A DNA stretch of 64,000 bases from Lacibacter luteus (GCF_004118265.1 NZ_SDHW01000008.1:62001-126000), one strand, 5' to 3'. Shown: positions 36,730 to 46,194, counted from the first letter of the stretch. The notes: generated from the sequence alone by a model not told the origin. Made by a program: numbers and translations.

Positions 36730-39687
36730 TTATTTCAACGCTTCCCACAACACTTCCACCGGGTGCAACGCTTTTTTACCTGTACCATCTTTCACCTGGT
36801 GGCGACAACTTGTTCCCGGCGCTGCAATAATTACATCATCGGCTGCATTACGCACAGCAGGGAAGAGTACCATTTCGCCGATCTTCATTGAGAGTTCATA
36901 ATGTTCTTCTTCGTAACCAAACGAACCAGCCATACCGCAACAACCTGAAGGAATGGTTTCTACTTTATAGTTTTCGGGAAACGATAATATTTTCACTGTT
37001 GCTGCTGTACCCACCAATGCTTTTTGCTGACAATGACCATGCAACTTAATTTTCTTTTCAGCTGAAGTGAATTGTTCTTTGCTGATATTGCCTTTGTCGA
37101 TCTCGTTTGCAATAAACTCATCGATCATGTATGTGTTTGCTGCAAGTTGCTTTGCTTTCTCAAAGTTTCCATCCGTTGCCAGATCAACATATTCATCACG
37201 GAAGGTAAGGATAGCTGATGGTTCAATACCGATCAGCGGCGTATCTGTTGTTACAATTGGATGTAACAATTCAATATTCTTATTCGCAATTTCTTTTCCT
37301 TTCCGTATCAATCCTTTCGACAACCAGGAGCGGCCGCTTTCAATATGTTCAGGTATCACTACTTCGTAACCAAGCTTGTTGAGTAACTCAATTGCTTTGA
37401 TGCCAATTGTTGTATCGTTGTAGTTGGTGAATTCATCGCAGAAGAGGTAAACGGTGGAGGGTTTAGGGTGTAGGGAACATGTTTCTTCCTTTTGCCCTAC
37501 AGCTTTTGCCTTTAACCTTTTTTTGCTTTCAACCTTAAACCATTTACTCAACGTCGTGCTATGCATCGTAGGCATTGAACGTTTGGTTGCAAAGCCCGAT
37601 GCTTTTTTCACCAATGAACTGATGGCTCTGTTCGTCATTACAAAATTGTATAACGATGGTGCAATGGAACCGAGCTTTGATGAATTGGTAAAGTTGGCAA
37701 TGAGTTTTGAACGAAGGGGCACACCATTGGCATCGTAATAATGCTGCATGAACTCTGCTTTCAGTTTCGCCATATCCACATTACTCGGGCATTCCGATTT
37801 ACATCCCTTGCAACTCAAACAAAGATCCATCACTTCATAGATCTCTTTATGATCGAAACGGTTTGCTTTGGTTGAGTTGGTTAAAAACTCACGGAGAATA
37901 TTGGCTCTTGCTCTCGTCGTTTCTTTTTCGTTGCGTGTAGCCATGAAGGATGGACACATTGTTCCACCTGATAAATGTGTTTTACGGCAATCACCACTGC
38001 CATTACATTGCTCCGCATGTTGCAATATATCCTGGTTGTGAAAACGGAACACTGTTTTAAACTCCGGTGTTTGCTGACCGGGCACATACCGCAGCATGGT
38101 ATCCATTGGCGGTGTGTCAACAATTTTATTGGGATTGAAAATATTTTCGGGGTCCCATGTTTTCTTCACCTCTTTCAACAACTGGTAATTCTTTTCACCC
38201 ACCATTTGCTTAATGAACTCACCACGCAAACGACCATCGCCATGTTCACCACTCAACGAGCCCTTGTATTTATTTACCAGCGTTGCAATCTCTTCTGCAA
38301 TTACACGGAAAAGACGGTTGCCTTCTTCTGTTTTTAAATTGATGATGGGACGTAAATGAATTTCACCCGAACCTGCATGCGCATAATGCACCGAGTACAG
38401 ATTATGTTGCTTTAGTATTTCATTAAAGTCACGGATGAAATCAGGAAGATCATTTACATCAACAGCCGTGTCCTCAATCACCGGCACTGCTTTTTCATCG
38501 CCGGGTAAATTACTCAGCAAACCAAGTCCGGCTTTGCGAAGCGTCCATATCTTTTTAGTATCATCACCAAACAGGAGAGGGAAATGATAACCCAAACCTG
38601 CTGCACGCATTTCTTCTTCCACCTGTTTACAAAGCGCAACAATTTCTTCTCTTGTCTCCCTTGCAAATTCAATCACAAGAATAGCACCGGGGTCGCCCTG
38701 CACAAAGAAACGGTTCTTGATCTGCTCTTTATTTTCTTTGGTGCATTCAAGAATGTAGTGATCAATTAGTTCACTTGCACCGGGATTGTATTTTAAACCA
38801 ATGAGGTTTGCTTTCAACGATTCATCAATGCTGTTAAAGTGCACACAAAGCAAACCCACTTCCTTCGGCGGCAGCGGGATCACATTCAGTTTTATTTCAG
38901 TGATGAATGCAAGTGTACCTTCTGAACCTGCAATGAGTTTACAGAAATTGAAATCTATTTCACCTGCAGTGAATGGTGCTGTTTCCAATAACAGATCAAT
39001 GGCATAACCGGTGTTACGACGTTCCACCGTTTTCTTGGGAAACTCTTTGCGTATCTCCACCTGGTTATCGTAATTGCTCAACATGCTGCGGAGCGAACGA
39101 TAGATGGTTGCTTCCAGTCCTTCACCTTCACACTTGCTATGAAACTCATCAATGTTCAATGCTTTAAAGCTAGTCTCCGTTCCATCGCTCAGCAAACAAT
39201 CCACTTCCAGCAAATGTTCTCTTGTGCTGCGGTACAACACCGAATTACTGCCGCAGGAATTATTACCCACCATACCGCCAATCATGGCACGGTTGGCCGT
39301 TGATGTTTCAGGACCAAAGAACAAACCATGTGGTTTTAGGAACATGTTCAACTCATCACGGATCACACCGGGTTGCACACGCACCCATTTTTGTTCTTTG
39401 TTGAGCTCAATAATGTTTGTAAAGTATTTCGATACATCCACAATAATCCCATTGCCCACTACCTGACCGGCAAGCGAAGTACCGGCCGTACGTGGAATCA
39501 ATGATGTTTTGTTGGTATGTGCAAAAGCGATGAGCTTTTTAATATCGTCTTTTGATTTGGGAAGGGCAACGGCCAATGGTAACTCACGGTATGCCGACGC
39601 ATCGGTGGCATACAGGGTACGTATGGTTTTATCGAAATAAAATTCTCCTTCCAGTTGTTGGGCCAGTTGTTGTAATCGTTCGTTCAT
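36730..39687 (-). CDS. ydiJ: YdiJ-like FAD/Fe-S 2-hydroxyacid dehydrogenase
   Basis: 985 residues, close to the ~1018 of E. coli YdiJ. Order of domains: FAD-binding PCMH domain (PRTAGTSLAGQVVGNGIIVDV, about residues 60-85), FAD-oxidase C-terminal domain with GEHGDGRLRGEF, a ferredoxin-like segment (CLSCKGCKSECP, about 618-630), and a CCG-type domain (SGCCGMAGSFGYE, about 915-927). Proteins of this type oxidise D-2-hydroxyacids such as D-2-hydroxyglutarate or D-lactate at the membrane. The linker at about residues 713-746 is encoded by a repeat-like sequence. Monocistronic. Confidence 0.88.
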   Translation of the reverse strand: MNERLQQLAQQLEGEFYFDKTIRTLYATDASAYRELPLAVALPKSKDDIKKLIAFAHTNKTSLIPRTAGTSLAGQVVGNGIIVDVSKYFTNIIELNKEQKWVRVQPGVIRDELNMFLKPHGLFFGPETSTANRAMIGGMVGNNSCGSNSVLYRSTREHLLEVDCLLSDGTETSFKALNIDEFHSKCEGEGLEATIYRSLRSMLSNYDNQVEIRKEFPKKTVERRNTGYAIDLLLETAPFTAGEIDFNFCKLIAGSEGTLAFITEIKLNVIPLPPKEVGLLCVHFNSIDESLKANLIGLKYNPGASELIDHYILECTKENKEQIKNRFFVQGDPGAILVIEFARETREEIVALCKQVEEEMRAAGLGYHFPLLFGDDTKKIWTLRKAGLGLLSNLPGDEKAVPVIEDTAVDVNDLPDFIRDFNEILKQHNLYSVHYAHAGSGEIHLRPIINLKTEEGNRLFRVIAEEIATLVNKYKGSLSGEHGDGRLRGEFIKQMVGEKNYQLLKEVKKTWDPENIFNPNKIVDTPPMDTMLRYVPGQQTPEFKTVFRFHNQDILQHAEQCNGSGDCRKTHLSGGTMCPSFMATRNEKETTRARANILREFLTNSTKANRFDHKEIYEVMDLCLSCKGCKSECPSNVDMAKLKAEFMQHYYDANGVPLRSKLIANFTNSSKLGSIAPSLYNFVMTNRAISSLVKKASGFATKRSMPTMHSTTLSKWFKVESKKRLKAKAVGQKEETCSLHPKPSTVYLFCDEFTNYNDTTIGIKAIELLNKLGYEVVIPEHIESGRSWLSKGLIRKGKEIANKNIELLHPIVTTDTPLIGIEPSAILTFRDEYVDLATDGNFEKAKQLAANTYMIDEFIANEIDKGNISKEQFTSAEKKIKLHGHCQQKALVGTAATVKILSFPENYKVETIPSGCCGMAGSFGYEEEHYELSMKIGEMVLFPAVRNAADDVIIAAPGTSCRHQVKDGTGKKALHPVEVLWEALK
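37450..37550. repeat. Two-armed purine/pyrimidine repeat inside the ydiJ-like coding region
   Basis: On the + strand a G/A-rich arm (GGTGGAGGGTTTAGGGTG and following) is followed by a C/T-rich arm (GCCTTTAACC and CTTTCAACCTTAAACC). The arrangement and heptamer-like words resemble the intergenic element at 58132-58205. In the coding strand it stays in frame and encodes a Lys-rich linker. Boundaries are approximate. Confidence 0.5.
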
Positions 39688-39849
39688 GTTTGCTGCCTGC
39701 AGATGGGCTGCCCAAATTTACGCTGTTTGAAACTTGCAGCTGTTAGTTGATAGGAGAAGGGTGGGAACGATTGCGGGGATGTGACGTTTTGTTGATAGAA
39801 TATATGCTGTTGAACCATTGTAGTTCATAGGCAATGTCTGGCGTAAGCC

Positions 39850-39922
39850 GACTCGCCGTGATAGATGTATTGCAGTAAGAGATTTGTTACGGATGACGGC
39901 GAGTCCTCTGCAGGAGACTCGC
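39850..39922. repeat. Inverted-repeat cluster with three alternative arms
   Basis: GACTCGCCGT (39850-39859) is the exact reverse complement of 39896-39905, while GCGAGTC inside that second arm (39899-39905) also pairs with 39916-39922. The two hairpins are mutually exclusive. It lies just past the 3' end of the three-gene cassette. No T run follows in either direction, so it is not a standard terminator. The remaining intergenic bases, 39688-39849, show nothing I recognise. Confidence 0.55.
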
Positions 39923-39942
39923 CTCCGAAGAAAGAAGTTAGA

Positions 39943-40431
39943 TTATAGTTTTGCTCTAAGGGTTTCTTTTAGATCATTTTTTTGGAGAATTCCTTTCGCT
40001 ATTGCATCAAGAAGAATTTTCTTTAGTGAGGCTACTGTGTAACGTTTTAACTTGTCATGTCTTATTCTTTCAATTATATGTTCTTTAACCTGACCTAATT
40101 TTGTAAATGTCAACTCCGCAATGTCTCTGTGGGCATTTATTAAACTGCTAACTGGTGTTTCTCCTGGAGAGACAACGACATCTAAACTGTATTTCTGTAA
40201 AGAGTTCTCATCGAGTATTACCACATCTATTGTATCAAGATGTTCTTGATTTGCTACTATCGCAAGTGCAGCATTGTCCAAATCGTCCTCTGATTCTATA
40301 TGCCAAACAGAGAGGGTGTTTCTTGTAGTTTTTAAGCAGTTAGTTATTGCATCAGCAGAAACTTCGTCTGACTTAGTTATATCTAACTGAAACCATTTTG
40401 CTCTATTTATTTTTCGTACAAGAAAGGGCAT
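39943..40431 (-). CDS. Hypothetical protein, third gene of AT-rich cassette
   Basis: 162 residues from the ATG at 40431 (MPFLVRKINRAKW); an upstream in-frame ATG at 40446 would add five residues and lengthen the overlap with the preceding gene. No signal peptide or membrane segment. The N-terminal half is mixed alpha/beta with DAITNCLKTTRNTLSVWHIES; the C-terminal third is helical and charged (VKEHIIERIRHDKLKRYT). I do not recognise the family. It overlaps the preceding gene by about 29 bp, so the two are translationally coupled and probably act together. Confidence 0.7.
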   Translation of the reverse strand: MPFLVRKINRAKWFQLDITKSDEVSADAITNCLKTTRNTLSVWHIESEDDLDNAALAIVANQEHLDTIDVVILDENSLQKYSLDVVVSPGETPVSSLINAHRDIAELTFTKLGQVKEHIIERIRHDKLKRYTVASLKKILLDAIAKGILQKNDLKETLRAKL

Positions 40432-41098
40432 ATAATTCTTCTTCAATGTCTTGAATAACTTCTTTTACATAATCTTGAAGCCAAGTAGTTTCGAAATTTA
40501 TATTTCGAAGTATGCGAAGACTTTCGTTTGAACACCATTTTTCAAAAGCCCTGACTCCTAATTCTTTTATTTCATTATTGGAATGTGATAAGGCTGCCAG
40601 TGCAATTGTTTGTCCTTGAGGGAAGATTTGTGTTTCATCAAACCGACTAATAATGAGAAGTATTCCCATTACAATTACTTCGTTCTCAAAATTTGTAATA
40701 AATATTTCATTAATCCAATTTCTTGTTGCAAGGGCATTAATATTTAACTGTTCTCTTACTAATTCTTCACTTCTTGAAATATATCCAAATTCGAAATCTT
40801 CATCTTTTATTAAAGAGATCAATTTAGGCGTTATATATTTTTTTAAATGTTCATCTCTTCTTTGGTTAATTAAATTTTCTGAGGAACTAATATTGTCAAA
40901 TGGAATAGATATTGGGCTCTCATAGTCAATTCCAATGTTAGTCATGCTTTTTTCGACTAGCATGTCATAAATATATCTCGACAGGCCTCTTTTTTTACTT
41001 TTAGGTCTCTCCCAAGAGAAGTCTGATATGTAACTTGAAATATCATCTTCAGTACTTTGAGATGAAAAATCAATTATTTGTTGTTTGGATTCTTCCAT
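40403..41098 (-). CDS. Hypothetical protein, second gene of AT-rich cassette
   Basis: 231 residues, cytoplasmic by appearance. The first ~75 residues are acidic and Ser-rich with a basic patch (WERPKSKKRGLSRYIYDML). The C-terminal ~90 residues contain paired amphipathic helices (QTIALAALSHSNNEIKELGVRAFEKWC) suggestive of one or two HEAT-like repeats, a protein-interaction fold. No enzyme motif is visible. The start lies 3 bp after the stop of the first cassette gene and the end overlaps the third. Base composition is clearly lower in GC than the flanking metabolic genes, suggesting transfer. Confidence 0.75.
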   Translation of the reverse strand: MEESKQQIIDFSSQSTEDDISSYISDFSWERPKSKKRGLSRYIYDMLVEKSMTNIGIDYESPISIPFDNISSSENLINQRRDEHLKKYITPKLISLIKDEDFEFGYISRSEELVREQLNINALATRNWINEIFITNFENEVIVMGILLIISRFDETQIFPQGQTIALAALSHSNNEIKELGVRAFEKWCSNESLRILRNINFETTWLQDYVKEVIQDIEEELYALSCTKNK

Positions 41099-41101
41099 GA
41101 T

Positions 41102-41836
41102 TTAGTTTAGCATTTTTTCGTATTGATCTTTTAAATCACTTTCTAGAGACAGGGCGAAATCTAGAAACTTTATTAATTCTGTAATAGTAAATCTAAACTC
41201 AGTCGAACCTTGAAAAGTGTTTATGTCGAACTTTAATTCCACTCTGTCTATTTCTTGATTTTGTGAATTTATTTTTAGGTTTCCTATAATTCTATTTATT
41301 TCAGAAATTACATTTATATTTTCTTCGTCTTGAATTGTAATCGGAATTCTTGTTACAACTCTATTCTTCCATTCAACCGGTTCATATTCTTTAAAGAAAT
41401 TAATGGTATTACAGTTTTTATGAAAAATAGCTGCAATACTATCTTTTGTCATTTCTGGTAATAAATATCTTGTCACAAGTGAAAGCCGGTTGAATTTTTT
41501 TGGAAATCGTGTATTAATAACATCGACTATTTTTTTTGCTTCTTCCAAAAAAATGTCTAGGGTATTCATGTCAACTACACCTACATCTTTATTACTTTTA
41601 ATAATATCAATTCTACTACTGCTAAACTCAATACTCCATACTTCATCGGTGGATTTTAGACTTAACCGATTAATTGGATTGGTTGGGTTTAATAAATTTA
41701 TTTCCTGGGCTGTAACGGGAATAAGCTCTTTATCAGAAAAGGAATCAATAAAATACTTTAAGGTGTCCGGTTTAGGGCTAATATCCTCAAAGCTCCCAAA
41801 TATGGCAACTTGGTATCTTATGCTTAAGTCTATCAT
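41102..41836 (-). CDS. Hypothetical protein, first gene of AT-rich cassette (possibly TIGR04255-like)
   Basis: 244 residues, no signal peptide or transmembrane segment. The layout resembles the sporadically distributed TIGR04255 family in size and in alternating beta-strands with a central helix, but this comparison is only an impression. Segments worth searching with are EVWSIEFSSSRIDIIKS and RVELKFDINTFQGSTEFRF. It leads a three-gene unit (41836 down to 39943) with 3 bp spacing to the next gene. Codon use is AT-rich like the other two. Confidence 0.7.
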   Translation of the reverse strand: MIDLSIRYQVAIFGSFEDISPKPDTLKYFIDSFSDKELIPVTAQEINLLNPTNPINRLSLKSTDEVWSIEFSSSRIDIIKSNKDVGVVDMNTLDIFLEEAKKIVDVINTRFPKKFNRLSLVTRYLLPEMTKDSIAAIFHKNCNTINFFKEYEPVEWKNRVVTRIPITIQDEENINVISEINRIIGNLKINSQNQEIDRVELKFDINTFQGSTEFRFTITELIKFLDFALSLESDLKDQYEKMLN

Positions 41837-42022
41837 ATAGCAAAAGTAGGTGTTACTGTTTTAACATGGTTTCTAGCCTAACATAAAACTCTAATATATG
41901 TTATAAAGCGAAATACTTTAAGTAATATTTATTTAAAAATCCTGCCTTTAAATATGATAAGCTATAGTAATTGCCAATACACAAACCGTCCTCGCTGTTG
42001 GAAGTCAGCACTTTTTTACATT

Positions 42023-42120
42023 TTGTTAAAACCCCGTTAACGCCGCATTTTCTACCCAACCCTTTGTGCCCTTGTGGGGTATCTCTATTAAACCGCACAA
42101 AAGCGGCATTTATAAACCTT
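42023..42120. repeat. 98 bp direct repeat, copy A
   Basis: Matches 46195-46293 with five differences in 99 aligned positions, in the same orientation. It contains GTTAACGCCGCATTTT near the left and CACAAAAGCGGCATTTATAA near the right, which can pair partly with each other. It lies in the 466 bp gap between the AT-rich cassette and the M4 peptidase; 41837-42022 is AT-rich and probably carries the cassette promoter, but I cannot place it. Short ORFs across the repeat look spurious. Confidence 0.85.
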
Positions 42121-42126
42121 CGTGCC

Positions 42127-42197
42127 CATGTTGACGTCTTCGCCAACATGCAGATAGGCATTTACAAAAAATATTTATTCGTTGGCGGGCCGCCAAC
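42127..42197. other. Two hairpins sharing complementary arms
   Basis: CATGTTGACG (42127-42136) pairs with CGCCAACATG (42141-42150) over a TCTT loop with one mismatch, and GTTGGCG (42181-42187) pairs perfectly with CGCCAAC (42191-42197). The right arm of the first hairpin can also pair with the left arm of the second. The block directly follows repeat copy A and is absent after copy B. Confidence 0.5.
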
Positions 42198-42246
42198 AAC
42201 AGCGGAAAAATATCTGCACATAAAAATGGAGTAAAATTTATTCTCC

Positions 42247-42280
42247 CAAAAAAGAAGCAGCCCCTTTTGGGAGCTGCTCT
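42247..42280. terminator. Intrinsic terminator after the M4 peptidase gene
   Basis: AGCAGC (42256-42261) pairs with GCTGCT (42273-42278), extended inside by CC/GG. The A run at 42248-42253 becomes a U tract in the minus-strand transcript of the peptidase gene. Confidence 0.75.
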
Positions 42281-42302
42281 TTTTCATTTTTATCACCTTG
42301 CA

Positions 42303-45300
42303 TTAATGCTGCACAACAACCCGTTGTGTCCAGGTATTTTCAGCGTTTTTAACCTGTAGCAGGTAAGTGCCTGCCGGCAGATAGCTAACATCAATTCTTG
42401 TATTAAATCGTCCGTTTTCAACAGCTGTCGATTTATTATAAACCTGTTTGCCATTTATATCAAACATTGTCATAACAAGCGATCCTTTTGAAACAGCATC
42501 TACATTTACCTGCAATGAGAAAACTGCCGGATTTGGATAAACTCCCAGTGTTGCAATACTTTCTCCGTTTGCACTCAATCTTGCAGCACCTGTTGGTTTA
42601 TAGAGGTAGAATTTGCCAAAACCATCAGCTGTAACAGTTACAGAATAATACTTACCGTTGTTGTTGCTGATAACCGGTGTAAGTATCTGTGAGTTTTTGT
42701 TGTTCAGCAGCGTAAGTGTTGGTGAAGTGGTGCGTAATACTTTTAAGTTTGACAGATCTGCACCCCATGCTGCCAGCTCTTCATTGGTAAAAAACATGGT
42801 TACTTCATAACTTACTTTTTTGGCGGTTGTAGCTGATGCTACTTCAAACGTTTTATCGGAACGTGTGCCGTACACAAAACTACTGGTGCCGTTTCCTCCC
42901 TGTGAAATATTCATACGTGTACAACCAAGCTCAGTATTGTTACTCTTGATTTTGCCCACTACTTTACCATCTTCAACACTGTACTGCCATGCTTCGGTGT
43001 TTTTATCAATGCTTGTTTCTGCAAAGCGTCCGGCTGTAGTCTGTATAGATTTTGGCGATGCTTTCACCACAATATCATCTACAACAAATGCAGGTGCAGG
43101 TATGAAAGCAGCGTTGGCATCATTCAACCAACGGAAGCCCAGGTAAAACTCTTTGCCGTTTAAAATTGCAGGAAGTGCAACAGTTTTACTTTGTTTCTGC
43201 GGTAGCAATAATAATGGATCACTGCAATCAAAGTATTGTACACCATCAAATGAATATACCAGTATGCCATAATCAAACGGACGGCCGCTGTTTGGAAGTT
43301 GTACAATTTCATCAGCAGTAACAGCTCCATCACCATTCAGATCAGGATTTAAACCAACCGGAACATCACGCTCGCCACCAACAGCAAACGTAAAGCTTAC
43401 GGTAACGCCGCTAACTGTTCTTGCATCAAGTTTGTTTGTACTCAACACTACATCAGTAGGTGTTGCGGATTCGTAAGCAGGAACACCGGTTCCTAATACA
43501 CTGATGAAGGCTGCATTACCATTACCGAAGTTTGATGCATCACCCACCATCCAGACGTTGGTTGCATTTGGAGCAATACCTTTTGCAGCATTCCAACCTG
43601 CCGGCATTACACCTGCATCAAAATTTTCGGAAAGAAGTGTTACAGGAGTTGTACCTATCTGTGGTGCATAATCATCATCTGCAATGGTAAGCGTGTGCGA
43701 TGAGATGCCCGCACTGAAACCGGCAGGAGCAGTAAAGCTCAACACGACTGTTTCGTCGCCTTCAATATAATTATCACCGTTAATAAGCAGGGTAATTGGT
43801 TTCAAACCTTTTTCCGTTGCACTCCAGCTTACTGTTGATGATTGTAAAACATAGTCACTTCCATTAACGGCTGTACCGGCAGCAGTAATTGAAACGCTTG
43901 CGGCCAAACCATTATCAACAGGTTTACCAATAAAGACGGTGTAGGTTTTTTGTGAACCGCAACCATTTGCTCCTGTACTTTCGGATGTGGCAGAACTTGC
44001 TGCAGCAAAAGTGATAGATGGTGCACATTCACTCACAAATGCATTACCAACACCAACTGCATGCCATGCATTGGTGGTACTTTGATGTTGTGGTGAACAA
44101 AGGCCGAACAATTCAACTGCAGCCTGGATAGAAATCATTCTTGCTTCTGCAAATGTTGCAGTAGGAGATAAACGCAGTTCGGTGAGATAAGCGATCTTTT
44201 CTGCATCAGCAAAACCTATTCCTTTAACACGAAACGTTTGGCCAATATCATTCATTTGCGATAGATCATTACCTGCAACCAGTTGATAGAACCAATGATT
44301 CAGTACACCACTGTTATTGTGTACACCACAATAATCATTTACAAGTGTAGGATCGCAATCAGGATTGCTCCAGAACATTCCACCATATGTATCGGGGTTG
44401 CCTTCCGCATTCGGATTATCCATGCGGCGCAAAGCACGACCTGCACGTAAATCAATTTGCTCGCCAATGCCCCATACATCATACGGAAGAGTAGGATCAA
44501 CATGACTTAACACATAATGCTCAACACAGGCTGCCCATATATCACTAAAGCCTTCGTTCATGGCACCCGACTCTTTTTCATAAACAAGATTGGCGGTGAA
44601 TTCACAAACACCATGACCAATTTCATGTCCGCATACATCAAGCGATGTTAGTGGTTTAAACCCAACTAATGCCGGGTTATCATCACCTGATCCATCGCCA
44701 TAGGTCATTACTTCACCATTCCAGAAAGCATTATCATATGCAGGGCCATAGTGTACAAAACTTTTTATTGCTGAGTTATTATTATCGAAACTCAAACGGC
44801 CATGAATGATCTTCCAATAGTCATACACCATTTCGGCGCCCCAATGTGCATCAAACGCAATATCATCGTTCTCTGCTTCGCCAACGCCACCGGCGCCGGG
44901 TCCGTTTACATCAACACCACGTTTATGATCGTTATAAGTTAATGCATCGCCATCACCCCAATTATTATCAGGATCAGTAAATGAAGTGGCCTGACTGTAT
45001 AATGCAGGTATGCTTAATGGCAATCCACCAACGGCATTCATATCAAACGTCATTACACCATTGCCCCTGGTTTCATCGTGCAGGATAAAGAATGACGAAT
45101 TGATAATTGGCGGACGAAGACTATTGCCTGTCCATGCATAAGGAAGAAAACTATTTGCAGGATCGGTTAAACCCAGCAAACCCGCTGTTACTTGTTTTGT
45201 TTTAACTGTGCGTTGTCCTGCATATCGTGTTTGTACAATACCATCAGCATGTTTAATAATCATATCCTGCAACAGAATACGACCGTCTTTTGCATCAACA

Positions 45301-45980
45301 TATACATTAGCTCTGTATAATGGTTCTGCTGCATAAATGTTGAATTTGTAAGCAAGACGTAATTGATTTGATTTGCCAATAAAATCTTTAACGATCACTA
45401 ATTCGCCTTTTGGTTTGTATTGTTCCATTTGCATACGTAAGGCTTCTGCATGCTGTGGTTGTTTCTTCATCATTTCTTCAACTGCCTGCCATGCCATTTT
45501 TTGTGGCTTTACAAATGCGATGGCTTTTTGAACCGCAGTTGCTTCGCTGATGCCCGGCTTGGTTGTAAATGAAGATGCAATTTCATAGTAAGCACCGTTC
45601 AGTGATTGCAATCTGCCGCTAACAGCACTGGCCATATACTGACCATGTTCAACTTTAATACCACGGTAGTATTGTTGAAATTTCTGAATGGTTATGCCGG
45701 TGGCGTGTTTTGTTAACGATGTTTGTTTCCAATCGTCAATTGCTGTACGGCTTGCAAAGGTTGTTCTTAAAGTTGCGTTTGCTTCATTTTGAGAAATAAC
45801 TGAAGTGGTTTTGAAGGAAAGGAAGGAGGGGGTGTTTCTTACGGGGTCGATTTCAAACTGTCTTACACGGGTGTCTTTGCGGAGGTTTTCTTTTATTTGA
45901 TTCTGCCGGAGATTCTCCTGGCTAAAAGCTGCGGTTACTATTACTAAATAAGATACCGCTAAAAGCATGCGCTTTCGCAT
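42303..45980 (-). CDS. Secreted M4-family metallopeptidase with Calx-beta domain and T9SS sorting tail
   Basis: About 1225 residues; the ATG at 45980 (MRKRMLLAVSYLVIVTAAFSQ) gives the better signal peptide than the ATG at 46001. Numbered from 46001: an FTP-like propeptide and PepSY region (~30-250), then the thermolysin-type catalytic domain with HEIGH (His459, Glu460, His463) and the third zinc ligand in SGAMNEGFSD (Glu483). A Calx-beta domain follows (VNGSDYVLQSSTVSW, DNYIEGDETVVLSF, ~680-770), then a beta-sandwich module and a T9SS type A sorting domain (LGVYPNPAVFSLQV ... LPAGTYLLQVKN). It should be exported by type IX secretion as an extracellular protease. Flanked by direct repeats. Confidence 0.92.
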   Translation of the reverse strand: MRKRMLLAVSYLVIVTAAFSQENLRQNQIKENLRKDTRVRQFEIDPVRNTPSFLSFKTTSVISQNEANATLRTTFASRTAIDDWKQTSLTKHATGITIQKFQQYYRGIKVEHGQYMASAVSGRLQSLNGAYYEIASSFTTKPGISEATAVQKAIAFVKPQKMAWQAVEEMMKKQPQHAEALRMQMEQYKPKGELVIVKDFIGKSNQLRLAYKFNIYAAEPLYRANVYVDAKDGRILLQDMIIKHADGIVQTRYAGQRTVKTKQVTAGLLGLTDPANSFLPYAWTGNSLRPPIINSSFFILHDETRGNGVMTFDMNAVGGLPLSIPALYSQATSFTDPDNNWGDGDALTYNDHKRGVDVNGPGAGGVGEAENDDIAFDAHWGAEMVYDYWKIIHGRLSFDNNNSAIKSFVHYGPAYDNAFWNGEVMTYGDGSGDDNPALVGFKPLTSLDVCGHEIGHGVCEFTANLVYEKESGAMNEGFSDIWAACVEHYVLSHVDPTLPYDVWGIGEQIDLRAGRALRRMDNPNAEGNPDTYGGMFWSNPDCDPTLVNDYCGVHNNSGVLNHWFYQLVAGNDLSQMNDIGQTFRVKGIGFADAEKIAYLTELRLSPTATFAEARMISIQAAVELFGLCSPQHQSTTNAWHAVGVGNAFVSECAPSITFAAASSATSESTGANGCGSQKTYTVFIGKPVDNGLAASVSITAAGTAVNGSDYVLQSSTVSWSATEKGLKPITLLINGDNYIEGDETVVLSFTAPAGFSAGISSHTLTIADDDYAPQIGTTPVTLLSENFDAGVMPAGWNAAKGIAPNATNVWMVGDASNFGNGNAAFISVLGTGVPAYESATPTDVVLSTNKLDARTVSGVTVSFTFAVGGERDVPVGLNPDLNGDGAVTADEIVQLPNSGRPFDYGILVYSFDGVQYFDCSDPLLLLPQKQSKTVALPAILNGKEFYLGFRWLNDANAAFIPAPAFVVDDIVVKASPKSIQTTAGRFAETSIDKNTEAWQYSVEDGKVVGKIKSNNTELGCTRMNISQGGNGTSSFVYGTRSDKTFEVASATTAKKVSYEVTMFFTNEELAAWGADLSNLKVLRTTSPTLTLLNNKNSQILTPVISNNNGKYYSVTVTADGFGKFYLYKPTGAARLSANGESIATLGVYPNPAVFSLQVNVDAVSKGSLVMTMFDINGKQVYNKSTAVENGRFNTRIDVSYLPAGTYLLQVKNAENTWTQRVVVQH

Positions 45981-46194
45981 CACAAAATGTAAGCTGAACA
46001 TAGCAGGTTGTTTAGGTAATAAAAAATTGGGAACACGCTATGTACGAAAGTGAAAAGCTAACGGTTTTTAGTTTTGTCTGTTTCTTACAAATATTTTTTT
46101 CTGTAATCTGAAAAAGCGTAGCTGGCCTAATTCATTATTTATCAACAATTTGATTGCTGCTGTTTTTTTGCTCCGCCCTTGCTTTTCCACCAGG

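Noticed and set aside
42023-42197. Integron attC-like site
   Set aside because: GTTAAC-type words and hairpins are present, but the paired R/L core sites with correct spacing are not, and no integrase gene is in the window.
41971-42234. An 87-residue + strand reading frame (and an opposing 86-residue one) across the 98 bp repeat region
   Set aside because: The frame is produced by a repeat that also occurs at 46195 in a noncoding context; it has no recognisable domain and the peptide is rich in Pro, His and Leu in a way typical of chance frames.
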